A stretch of DNA of 64,000 bases from Chaetomium olivaceum (Eukaryota > Ascomycota > Sordariomycetes > Sordariales > Chaetomiaceae). Both the position numbers and the translations under genes were made by a program. The stretch lies in NCBI GenBank assembly GCA_039881045.1, contig JAYWVB010000054.1, positions 62,001 to 126,000 on the forward strand. Direction: 5' to 3'. This document shows positions 11,354-21,380 of this stretch, piece by piece. Every line of letters begins with the position of its first letter. The first letter of the stretch is position 1. The notes under the pieces were generated by a model. It was not told where the DNA came from. It was given only the letters and a program-made list of their open reading frames with translations, and searched no databases.

Positions 11354-14300
11354 ATGTCTAACCCGTCCCGTATCCCCGAAAATGCCGCAGCCGCAGATGC
11401 TGAAGCGGTGAGTCCCGCTCGGGCTGCCGATGCTGGCGACGCTGTGTTCTCTCTTCCCCAAACCCAGACGCAAACGCCACCGCCGCCTGGTCCACCGGCG
11501 ACGGCGGCACAAGAAGAAGGGTCCGTCTCGTCGGTACCACTACCACCACTACCACTACCACACATCACCCCCTGCCGCCCAGCAAGGCACGCCCGGCTCG
11601 ATTCCCCTGACCGCTCAAGCCACGGGAATCTCTGCCGCGGCCCATGCTGATCCCGTTAAATATGCCCGGGGCCCTGCCGCCCTGCAAAGGCCCCACGGCC
11701 CTTCCTTGCTGACCCAGGCTCTTGCAACAGCTCGCGGTATCCCGAGACACAATCACTCCGACCCGACGCACTCTCATAAGACACATCCTTCCCACCCCGC
11801 TCAGCCCTCGTCTGAGCTCCCAGAACCCTCCAACAACAACAAAGAGCCCGAGACTCGAGACTCCCACCACCACCATGGCTCTCGGTCCCAAGGCGATGGC
11901 GATTCCCTGACAGCACCGGTATCTCCTCGAAAGACGGCCATGGCTTCTTCTACCACCACGTCCACCACAGTGGCCGCCCCCATCTACGGCAGGCTCGACC
12001 TCGGCGAAGTTAACTCGATGCTCAGCGGCCACCGCGAGTTCCTGGCCAAGACCAAGGGCAAAACTGGGCCTCCTGAGACCTCCGAGAAGGAGCGGCTGGG
12101 TCGTTGGAATACCTACTCCAGCGACAAGACCGGCACCAATTCTCTCGCATCGTCCCGTCTTACCGACTCACCTGCTGCCCTGTACGATGGAACCGGCGAT
12201 GACAATGGCGTGACGGACGCACGCCCCCAACCCCGAACGTGGAAGACAGATCATCGCGTGTCCATGGCCCCGGAGAAGGCGTGGTCAATTGGTGGTTCGG
12301 GAGATTCCCGAGACGGCCAAGACGGGCTGGTTGAGAAATCCATCTCGGAGGTTCTCGCGGGCGTCGAGCACAACAATCGCAGCCGAAAGGCCAGCCACAG
12401 CCTACGCTTCTTCAAAGAAGGTCTCCCGGAGGAGAAGGGGAAGCGCAAGGATCAGCGCCCACCACAACCCTCGCGAGAGAAGTCACCCTCTGGAGGAGAA
12501 AGGCTTGCTGACATTAAAGAGCAATTGAGCGGTGAGGCGACGGAGGCTCAGGCAGTCGGGGACGTCGCGTTAGCGACTGAGCGGCAAGACTTGCCCCGTG
12601 TCCTCCCGACACGAACCCCCGAAGTGAAGACTGTCCACGGTTCGCCGGAAGACTATTTTGCTGTGAAACCCGCCGAGGACGTCCGACACGTTGACATCGA
12701 GCCGGAAGCGGCCGAGGGCAAGTCGGGTGAAGAGGAGCCACAGGAGCCTGATTCGATAGACTCGAGCCATCAGCCTAAGCCGCGGCGGGTTTCCGATCTC
12801 AGCATCGGGACTGGAGAGAGCGCCGAGGAAGGCGAGGAGTCCGGGGAGGAAAAGATTTCGTCGGCCGTGTTCCTGCCACATCAGGCTCCTGAGGAGTCAC
12901 CGGAACATTCGCCAATGCCCGGGATTCCGCAGAGAGTTGTGCCCTCGAGGAGGCAATCGCGGCACGGTGATTTCCACCCCTGGCTTGTCAAAGCTGACGA
13001 GCCCGAGGCAGATCGCGAACGGGAGAGCCTTGATTTTGAACATAAGATCGGGCTAGAAGCTACAGAGTATCCCAGTGTAGCTCCAGAGGTAGCCACCAGG
13101 CAGGTTGAAGAATCCGCCCCTGTTGCCCAACGTGAACCTGCTGTTGTCTCCTCCCGCCTGTCTCGTCCGGTTTCGCAGTACCATGAGGATGCCATCCACG
13201 AACATCAATTGTCACCGAAGCAGCCGTTGGACGCCATTGAGCTGATCCCTTATAAGCATCAAGTTGGGGGTCATACCACTTTGTGGAGGTTTTCCCGCCG
13301 TGCTGTCTGCAAGCAGTTGAACAATCGTGAAAACGAATTCTACGAAAAGATCGAGAAGTACCATCGCGATTTGCTGGCTTTCTTGCCCAGGTAAGCTCGC
13401 TCCCCTATTTGATTCGCTCTACGGCTACCAGTGTGCTAACGAAACTTGTCTAGATACATCGGAGTGCTGAATGTTACTTTTCAGAAGCAACCTCGGCGCA
13501 AGTCTACCATGAAACGGGATGATTCCGCCCCTGTTGACCGGTCTCGTGCGGCATTGAACGGGTCGTCTACGGACCCAAAGAACGGGGCGAGCCAGGGCGA
13601 AGCAAACCAGCAGTCTTCGGCGCCGCAGACCCCGGGAACGACACGGGTAATCAGCCAATCGATTAAGCAGTCTGCAGGTCAAATCCCGACCGTAACGTTT
13701 GCCGATAACCAGCATATTCTGCCGAGAAGCCTTCTCCAGCCGACTAGCACTTCCCCCAATATACTTGGGCGTTTTAGGAGCGCGTCCGGGTCTATGCTGT
13801 GTGCTAGGCAGGACGGGCGTCCCGTCAACAGCCGAATCGATCCGTCACGCCCGAGCCTCCAAGACCGCCATGCCAACAGCTGGGGTGCTACCACGGTGAA
13901 CAAAAAACTCCGGAACGAGGTTTTCAATGACGCGTTCCTGAAGCAGCCGGTCGCCATCCACCGTCATCGCAAGGGACACCAACGCGTGGCCCGCCGGGCG
14001 CTCCACCAGTCGCTCCGGCCATCCGGGTCGGACCCAACTATGATCGAATCACGCGAGAAGCGGTCCCAGTCGGCGGGGCCCGCTCGCGAACCGCCTTCCA
14101 TGTTGAATAGCGGCTCACACGCGCACACCCAAAGCGACCTCGGCCAAGCGCCCGGTTTCTGCGATGACGATGTTGCCCCCAAGGACGTGACCGGGACTAG
14201 TGCCCCCGAGCCCGAGATCTTGGGACAGTCGCCCGCTCAAAAGAAGAAGCGCCGATACTCCGGCACCGGTCTGCGTAGGAAGCCGACGGATGTCCGGGAG

Positions 14301-15351
14301 GGCCGTGGCGATTTGCAGTACTTTGAAGAGGCCGACGATGCGAGCTTCAAGGGCGACCGCGAGAACCCTGCGCCCATGGAGGTGTTCCAGGCGTCGCCCG
14401 AGCGCGAGCCAGTCCACGAGGGAGAAGCCGTCGAAGAGCAAGACCTCGGGCCGCCTGTCGGTCCGCTCGAGTTTGGCAAGATCCCCCGCCCCATCAACCC
14501 CAAGGAAGCGCAAACACAGCGCGACTCCCGCGTCGAATATTTCCTTCTCCTTGAAGATCTCACGGCCGGTATGAAGCGCCCTTGCATTATGGACCTCAAG
14601 ATGGGCACGCGCCAGTACGGCGTGGACGCCAACGCGAAGAAGCAGAAGTCACAACAGGGCAAGTGCGCCAAGACGACGTCGCGCGAGCTCGGCGTGCGGG
14701 TTTGCGGCCTACAGGTGTGGGACGCGCAGGCGCAAAACTACGTCTTCAAGGATAAGTACTACGGCCGCGAGCTAAAGAAGGGCGCCGAATTCCAGGCGGC
14801 GCTGACCCGCTTCCTGTACAACGGCGTCGACCGCGCCAGCATCCTCGCGCATATCCCCACCGTGCTACAAAAGCTGGACGAGCTCGAGGTCATCATCAAA
14901 CGGCTGCGCGGGTACCGCTTCTATGCCGCTAGCCTGCTCATGTTCTACGACGGCGACCTCTCGGCCGACAACAGAAACAACAGTAATGGTAATAATGGTA
15001 ACTACTACGTCGAGGACTCCACCACCGACTTTGCCACCGACACGGAGGAGGCGCCGCGGCGCGCGAGGAAGAACCCCCGAGATCGACTTCAAGATGGCGG
15101 ACTTTGCCAACTGTGTCACGGCGGGCGATTTGTCGGCCCGCGACAGGCCGTGCCCGCCGCGCTATCCGGACGAGCCGGACCGCGGGTTCTTGAGGGGCCT
15201 GAGGAGCCTGAGGAAGTACTTTCTGAGGATCCAGAGGGATACGAGGATTGAGTTGGGACTGGCTTGCCAGATGCGGAATAATGGCAATGGCAACGGGAGT
15301 GCGTTTGACGGGGAGGTGGACGAGGAGGATGAGGGGTTCACGAGTGTGTGA
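11354..15351 (+). CDS. kcs1: Inositol hexakisphosphate (IP6) kinase Kcs1-type
   Basis: Makes inositol pyrophosphates by phosphorylating inositol polyphosphates. Probable exons are 11354-11407, 11583-13390 and 13454-15351. The second intron (GTAAGC, GCTAAC, CTAG) is clear; the first (GTGAGT to CCCAG) is a choice, and an in-frame ATG at 11430 is the alternative start. The joined protein is about 1250 aa. A long disordered N-terminus carries SLLTQALATARGIP. The catalytic region begins QVGGHTTLWRFSRRAVCKQL, then YIGVLNVTFQKQPRRKS straight after the intron. The PxxxDxKxG signature is PCIMDLKMGTRQYG near 14578-14620, followed by LRGYRFYAASLLMFYDGD. The final part, DFKMADFANCVTAGD to the stop at 15349-15351, lies one frame over: one C too many in the CCCCC run at about 15076 explains this. 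Convergent with the isomerase gene downstream. Confidence 0.9.
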
Positions 15352-16447
15352 AGGGTGTTGAGGTTTGGTGTTTTTATTCTGATGGTATATTATTATGTTC
15401 TATGTTTGTGTTACGGGCTCGCTTCTTCAACCTTCAAGCTTGCTCTGCTACTTAGGGATGGGGGGACCGGACCGGGGTGGCGGTGTATGGGCGTTGCTGG
15501 TTGGGAGGTGTTGTTTTATTATGTTCTGTTTGTGGTCGAGTAGGTCAGACATACCCTGCATGGTCCGTTTATTGAGCGCTGTATTTGTTTTCTGGCTTTG
15601 CCTGTTCCTTCCAGCGCAGAAATTGTTCCGTATGGGGGCGCATGGCATCTCACTAGCATCTATCCATCTGTCTGACGGGCAACGGCTCGGTTGCTAGGGC
15701 TAGTCGGGTATGGTGTGGGCTGAACGGGTATGGTGTGCACGAGTATATGTAGAAGCTAGCTAGACAAAATCAGGTTAAGGATCTCCACGTTATTCTGCAT
15801 TGTGTTAATGACGACTTGAACACGGTATACTCTATCATCGTCCAAGATGAACTCCTTTACCACCAACAATATCCACAACCACCAACTACGGACTAAACAT
15901 TAGATCATATACGAATAGGATGTACCGTGCACCACATGAACCTGTAAGATTAGGTAGCTATGTATAATATCCCTCTAGCCTTGTGTCTCTCTGGCTACCC
16001 AGACCCCTTTCCATCCCGTCTCAGCCACCCATACCTGCTTCACCGCGCTCCTTCCTGCCATCCCAACTCTCACCCTTAGGCACTAGATATACAAGTTCCA
16101 CGTGTTCAATCGTCACCCACCTCCCCAGGTACCGTACGGGTGCCGCAGCGGTTTTAACTTGGGGAGTTGTGAGGTAGACATCACGGGTTCGAGACGTGGT
16201 CTCCCCACGAAGACAAAACCCGCGGGGTTTTTCGTAACCGCCTACCCCTCAGTTGCGTGGTGACTGACAGTTAGACGGTGAGCTTTTTTGTATATTCTTT
16301 TACCCTTCTGACTTGATGCAAGTCGAACGGAGAAACAAAACACACAACTAATCCGCAGCCGTAGATACTTAGATACCTTAGGTATGTACATCAGCCAAGT
16401 ATTTAGTTACACACATATCAAACCCAAACCCAAACCGAACCCCAAGC
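15352..16447. other. Convergent 3' region Kcs1 / enoyl-CoA isomerase
   Basis: About 1.1 kb between two gene ends. It should contain both 3' UTRs. The only structured element seen is the tRNA-like relic with a hairpin and T-run near 16139-16232, listed separately. Confidence 0.5.
16139..16232 (+). other. tRNA-like relic or candidate small Pol III unit
   Basis: TGCCGCAGCGG at about 16138-16148 resembles a tRNA A box, and GGTTCGAGACG near 16185 matches the first seven bases of the B-box consensus. GGGGAG (about 16157) can pair with CTCCCC (about 16200) across 46 nt, and CACG/CGTG flank the TTCGAGA loop, so half a tRNA-like fold is present without a proper anticodon arm. A perfect hairpin AAAACCC/GGGTTTT follows at 16215-16231 and ends in five Ts, the Pol III termination signal. 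It does not fold as a complete tRNA; I treat it as a decayed tRNA or tRNA-derived element. Confidence 0.25.
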
Positions 16448-17417
16448 CTACAACCTCGCCTTCGCCCTCCCCGCCTTCAACTCCGCCACCCTCCTCTCCG
16501 CCTCCTCCCGCCTCTTATCCTCCCCCTCCACCAGCTTCTTATCCCTCGCCTCCCCATCCTCCCACCCCTCCCTCCCCAGCAACGCCACACTCTCCCGATA
16601 CATCTCGGCCTTCATCAGCCCATAAATCCCCGTCTTCGCCTTCTTGGCCAGCCCCCTCTCCTTCACCAACCCCAGCGCGGCCTCTAACCCGCCCACCCCA
16701 TCCGCCAGCCCGGCCGCCACCGCCGCCGGGCCCCCAAACCGCTTCGCCTCGAGCACCAGGTCCCGGTAGGTGGCGGGGGCCAGCTTGAGGCGGAAGATGC
16801 TGCTCATGGCGGCTTTGAGCGGCACGCCGAACTCGAGCTCGTTGATGCAGGCGAAGCCGCGCGAGGGGTTCATGATGCGGTAGTCGTGGTGCATGGCCAG
16901 CATGAGGCCGCCGGCGAAGGCGTGGCCGGGGAGGAGGGCGATGGTGGGCATGGGGTAGCTTTTTTTTTGGAAGCGGGTTGGTTAGTTTGCTGGGTGGGTG
17001 TATTTGGGTATGGATATGTGTATATGTGTGTGTGTGTGTGTGTATGTATGTTATGTATGTATGTATGTGTGTAGATAGATGGGGGAGAACGTACGTCAAG
17101 AACCGGTGGAAGACCTTGTACAGCAGTCCCGGTATGAAGTTCTCGTTGGCCATGGCGTGTTCCAGGTCCAGGCCATTCGAGTAGAACTTGTCGATGGCGC
17201 TGGTCGTGATCACCACGCCGGGCTTGTACCCGCCAAACTCAATCAGGTCGAGGGCGTCGAGCAGCGCGGTGATTGACGCCGTTGTCAGCCGGTTGTCGGG
17301 CGGCGAGCTGATGGTGAGCAAGTAGACGGCCGGCTCGGGCTCGGTGACCGTGATGGTACCGCCGACATGGTGGTCTAGCGGGGGGATGGGTATTGTGAAG
17401 AGGGTCTTGCCGGCCAT
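16448..17417 (-). CDS. Peroxisomal delta3,delta2-enoyl-CoA isomerase / enoyl-CoA hydratase family protein
   Basis: Crotonase-fold enzyme, probably shifting double bonds during beta-oxidation of unsaturated fatty acids. Exon 1 is 17417-17095, the intron is 17094-16959 (GTACGT...AAG) and exon 2 is 16958-16448, giving 277 aa. It begins MAGKTLFTIPIPPLDHHVGG. Across the splice junction the sequence reads FHRFLTYPMPTIALLPGHAF, then AGGLMLAMHHDYR (oxyanion-hole region) and CINELEFGVPL, whose Glu is a candidate catalytic residue. The C-terminus is KARL; the terminal ARL fits a type 1 peroxisomal targeting signal. The length suits monofunctional fungal isomerases. Hydratase rather than isomerase activity cannot be excluded from sequence alone. 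The intron carries a TG/ATGT microsatellite. Splicing is needed, since the unspliced frame leaves the family sequence. Confidence 0.85.
17015..17080 (+). repeat. TG / ATGT microsatellite inside the isomerase intron
   Basis: Runs of TG and TATG/ATGT repeats lie within the 136-nt intron, between the donor at 17094 and the acceptor at 16959 on the minus strand. Length variation here should be neutral for the protein. Confidence 0.85.
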
Positions 17418-18121
17418 GTTGTATTTGAGGTTATTTTATTTATTGATGTAACACGAATGTGATGAACATCCAAGTTTAGAGCGGGATACCAACCTGTATG
17501 AATTGAACGCAGTTTGATAAATGCAGTTGATAAATGTGTCTATGTAAGTCACAGCTCGGCTCATCAAAGAAACATGGATGCCGTGTTCCAGAGTTACCTC
17601 GGTTGCAACCAGGAGCCACTTCCCAACTCAGTATCCACATTCCTACACAGTAATTACTACATTGAAGTTGGTTGACACTCTCCGGCGCACGGTTTGATTT
17701 GGCTTATTTTGGAGTTACGGGAACGCCATGTGACAGCCAAGTCCGAGCTCCCCGGTGCATCGCCCCCTCCCTTGGCCAACCCCGGATGACCCGCTACAGC
17801 TTATACAGAGTAGAGCCGGGGACAAGCTACGAGGTACCCAAGGGGTGACAGCGCTGTTTCCCTTACAAGCTACACTTAACGATACAACAACTACTCAGTC
17901 GATAACGCATCACCAGACAAACCCCAACGCCTCAAGTGCCAACTATGACGTGACCATGCCGTGTCCCACCCCTTAAAGGGACCTCGCACCAACCCAGCGC
18001 TATCATCCAACTCAATAACACACACCCTTGGAAGGCTATATAATATCTACCCGAGAAAGAAACGATGCATCATCATCCTGCCTCCGGCATGGACCGCGTC
18101 CCATGAAAGCCTATCGCCCTC
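17418..18121. promoter_or_regulatory. Isomerase promoter and Atg27 3' region
   Basis: About 700 bp between the isomerase start codon and the Atg27 stop, both genes on the minus strand. No gene or structured RNA is seen. It should hold the isomerase promoter and the Atg27 3' UTR. Confidence 0.5.
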
Positions 18122-19482
18122 CTAGACAGCCGAGTACCCGCCCCGACTACCTGTGCTCTGCAACGTGTTCAGCGCTTTGCGGATGAGGTCTCTCATCAAG
18201 TAAGGGGCATCGCGGAGCGTGTCGCCGTGCGGGAGCAGATCCCAGCCACGCGCGCCGTAGCGGTTGTAGTTGAGCCACGAGCCGAAGATCAGGTAGGATG
18301 CAGTGGCGAGGAAGACCCTGGGCTTGTTAGTGTACTCGAACTAGGAAAAGATGAGATGGAAAGACTCACAGGATGACCAGCCAGGTAAAGAACCCCAATG
18401 CGCGCTCTCTTTGGCCGGTTCCGGCTCATCGACCGCCTTATCACATACGTGCTTGGTGTACCACGTCAGATACAGCGTGTCCATTTCCGCGCCGTCCTCG
18501 TTCTTCTCCCGCTTATAACCCTCCCACACGAGCGCCGCCCCGTCTTTCTTGAGCTGCTTCTCCGGTGTGCTCAGGTCCTCGTTGTCATCCCCCTTGTCGT
18601 CATCCTTCTTATCGCCCTCACCATCGCCCTTCTTACCCCCCTCCTTATCCTGGTCACCCTCCTTCCCCTTTTCCTCCTCGCGCCGCGAATTCTTCTTCTT
18701 CTCGCCCGGCTCGTACACATCCACGCTCTCCCACTCGTTCTCGGTCCCCTCGAGGTCGGGGTTACACCTGAACTCGACGACAGTGCGTTGCGCCCGCCCC
18801 TGGTACGTGGTGTGGCCCTGCAGCGTCAGGCGCAGCCCCTCCTTCTTGCTGCCCTTTTGCGCCTCGTCGTCGCCCGCCTTCCCCGGCAGCCGCTTCGCGT
18901 TCCACGTTATCGCCTTGTGCTCGTCGCCGACCACGATGGGGATGACCTGGTCGATGCCCGCGGACTTGTCCTCCTTGTGATCCCAGCGGTGTTTGATCGC
19001 GCACACTGTAAACGTCGGTTAGCTTTATGGTACTCTCCAAATGTCACCCCCTTTCCACGCCCAAATGCCACCCCTTTCCACTCTTCCACCCCCCGCCTTC
19101 AAAGAAAAACAGACCAAGAAAAAAGGAAGAGTAATAAATCCTTACCCTGCGTCCCATCCGGACACCTCTCCGTCGCATCCACCTCCCCCTTCCTCTTCAA
19201 CGGCGCACACACATCAATCGCATAAGTAGTATTATGATACGTCGGGCTGGTGTACTCGTGCGTGACGACGGTGTGCGGCCCCGCCAGCGCGCGCAGGTCA
19301 TACTTGTGTTGTTCTTGTTTCCCCTTCCCTTCGCCGTTGCCGTCTCCTGATGGTACCAGGATGTTGTCGCATGCTAGGGGGGAGGGCGCCGCTGCTGCGG
19401 GTGCTGGCGCGGTTGTGGCTGTGACTGCGGTTGGGGTGAGGAGGAGGAGGGCGGCGGGCCACCACGTCGATGGCGTCTTCAT
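18122..19482 (-). CDS. atg27: Autophagy-related protein 27 (type I membrane protein)
   Basis: Atg27 is a Golgi/endosome/vacuole membrane protein that helps Atg9 cycling in autophagy. Exons are 19482-19146, 19005-18370 and 18317-18122, about 389 aa. It starts with a signal peptide (MKTPSTWWPAALLLLTPTAV). The luminal domain contains CDNILV, GPHTVVTHEYTSPTYHNTTY and CPDGTQ|VCAIKHRWDHK across intron 1 (GTAAGG...ACAG). A Lys/Asp/Glu-rich insert follows at about 18560-18720. The transmembrane segment FFTWLVILVFLATASYLIF spans intron 2 (18369-18318). The tail has FGSWLNYNRYGARGWDLL, ending GSRGGYSAV. One base is missing in the G run at about 18396 (coding HWG|FFTWLV), so the frame breaks just before the membrane helix. 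This is probably a sequence error, because both sides match the family. Confidence 0.9.
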
Positions 19483-19724
19483 GGTGGTGGGTGTGGTTTT
19501 GGTAGGTCGGAGGTTTGTTGGTATCGATCGAGTTGGGACCGAACGGGTGTGAAGGACGGCTTGGTTGGGATTATTAAGGGGTTGCTCGCTGCTAGCTACT
19601 GTCGCGTGTCGAAGGCGGACGGCGCGGGTGCGGCAAAAATGAAGATGAGAAAAGTCGGAAGAGAAGGGAATGATCTAGTTATTCACCGCGGCGCAACGGT
19701 GAAGAAAGTAGGCGGTTATCGGAC

Positions 19725-20342
19725 TGTGTTGGCGCAGTGTCGAAGAATGGAAAGATGGCCGCTCGATGCTCGGTAAGTTCCAGAAGGAAAGCTGTTGGCA
19801 TGAGCTCTGCCACTGTTTGGCCTGGCTTAGGCCGTTCAGGCTTGGCTGATTCCGTCATCAGCCTCTGGAGAGTTACCAGGGTCCGTGCATACCAAGCCTC
19901 GGCGATCGGTTCCGCGTATAAGGGGCTAGTCACGTGGGACCCTGAGCTCAACCACTCCACCATCACTTTCTGACCAAAAAAGCAGAATTCCAGAAGAAAT
20001 AAGGCTATGGAGACTAGAGTAGAACAAGAGAAGAGATAGAGAAATAGAATAAGAGAAATGGAAACAGAGTAAAAGAAATGTGAGAGTAAAAAGAGCTTCT
20101 CAAGATTTGGGGATAACTTTTGTTTCGTTTTACAACTCGAGCTTCTAAACTCGAAGTCCGACATTTTGCTGCCCATGCGGGGGGGGGGGGGGGGTAATCA
20201 CATCACGTGGGACCTCAAAGCCCAACCACTTCCCCGTATGGAATATTTCGGATTTATCCACCCATCTCACGACGAAGAGTCTTTGCAACGACGAACTGAG
20301 CACTACTTTACGCTGAATCGTACAAATAAAAGCAGACAACAC
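19725..20342. mobile_element. Possible solo LTR or short non-coding element with 5-bp target duplication
   Basis: A 618-bp segment starts TGTGTTG and ends CAACAC (inverted ends), flanked on both sides by CGGAC at 19720-19724 and 20343-20347. Inside, CACGTGGGACC with similar flanks occurs twice (about 19933 and 20205), and a run of 16 G lies at 20179-20194. No coding capacity is seen. The ends and the 5-bp duplication suit a solo LTR of a retrotransposon, although the last two bases are not the usual CA. Without other copies in the genome the call stays tentative. Confidence 0.4.
20179..20194 (+). repeat. 16-nt poly-G run
   Basis: Sixteen consecutive G bases inside the possible solo LTR. The exact length is unreliable in any sequencing chemistry. 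Confidence 0.9.
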
Positions 20343-20953
20343 CGGACATTAGAAATATATCCGTGAGTCCAAGCCCACGGAGTAAGAAACCCATACGAAC
20401 TAAAGCAACCGCTGAACCCCATCCCAAACCCAGGCACCCAGGGTATATATAGGTGGACGAGGGGAAAGAAGAAAGCAAGACCTCAAATGCCCTTCAACTA
20501 CCCTATGGAGAGAGCTGCCATACCAAAAACGTCAACCATTCCCGTTCGTTTCATCACCGTGATCCCAACTCCCATCCGTCCCGAACTCCAGGCCCTGTCG
20601 CCGCAGGGGCCGTTAAAAAAGAAACATCTTTCCATGCACCCCAGATGCAAAACTCTCCCCCTTGTTTTGAAAATTGTGTCGCCCTTGATAGCCGGTATGG
20701 CCTGCTCTGCATCCCACATGCTGAGTCCGACCCAGCCACTCATCATTCCGATCCACCTTCGCAGCGTGGCAAACATGCTCAAGCTTGCCTTGGAGCCGGC
20801 GTGTTCCGCGCTGTTGCTGAGATATCCAGCAACGCTTGATGCCGAGGAGTAGGCGCCACCGAACTGCGGCGAGCCATCCCCGCTCGACCCCAGTCCATCC
20901 AACAAGCCACAAACCCGAGTCAACCCCCACGCGTCGCTATAGCCGAAAAGACC

Positions 20954-21341
20954 CTACATTCCCCCCATTTGCTGTGCCTGTTGCTGTTGCTGCTGCTGCT
21001 GTTGCATAGCTGCCATGTGCTGCGCCTGCGCTTGAGGTGTTTGGCCCTGGGCCTGGACCGGCAGGCCCAGCCGGCCCTGTTGCATCAGGGTGAACACATG
21101 ATTACGCGCTTGCGCAGCGCAGTTGCGTTTGAACTCGCCAAGCTGGTCCTCAGGAATGGGCATGCCGTTGAACTGGGCCGAAAAAACGCGGCAGGTTCTT
21201 TGTGATGAAGGCGCTGGTAAGGTTGCGTACCTGCGCCTGCACCATGGGGTGGGTGAAACCGATGTGGCTTGCTGTCTGCTGCTGGGGCTGCTGCTGTTGC
21301 TGGCCCTGTTGCTGCTGTTGCTGCGGATGATGCTGTTGGTT

Positions 21342-21380
<39 letters not shown>

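Larger units (their letters stand above)
19483..20953. other. Intergenic region Atg27 / Spt20 with possible solo LTR
   Basis: About 1.5 kb between the Atg27 start and the Spt20 stop. Most of it is occupied by the repeat-like element at 19725-20342. No gene is seen. The left end should hold the Atg27 promoter and the right end the Spt20 3' UTR. Confidence 0.5.
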
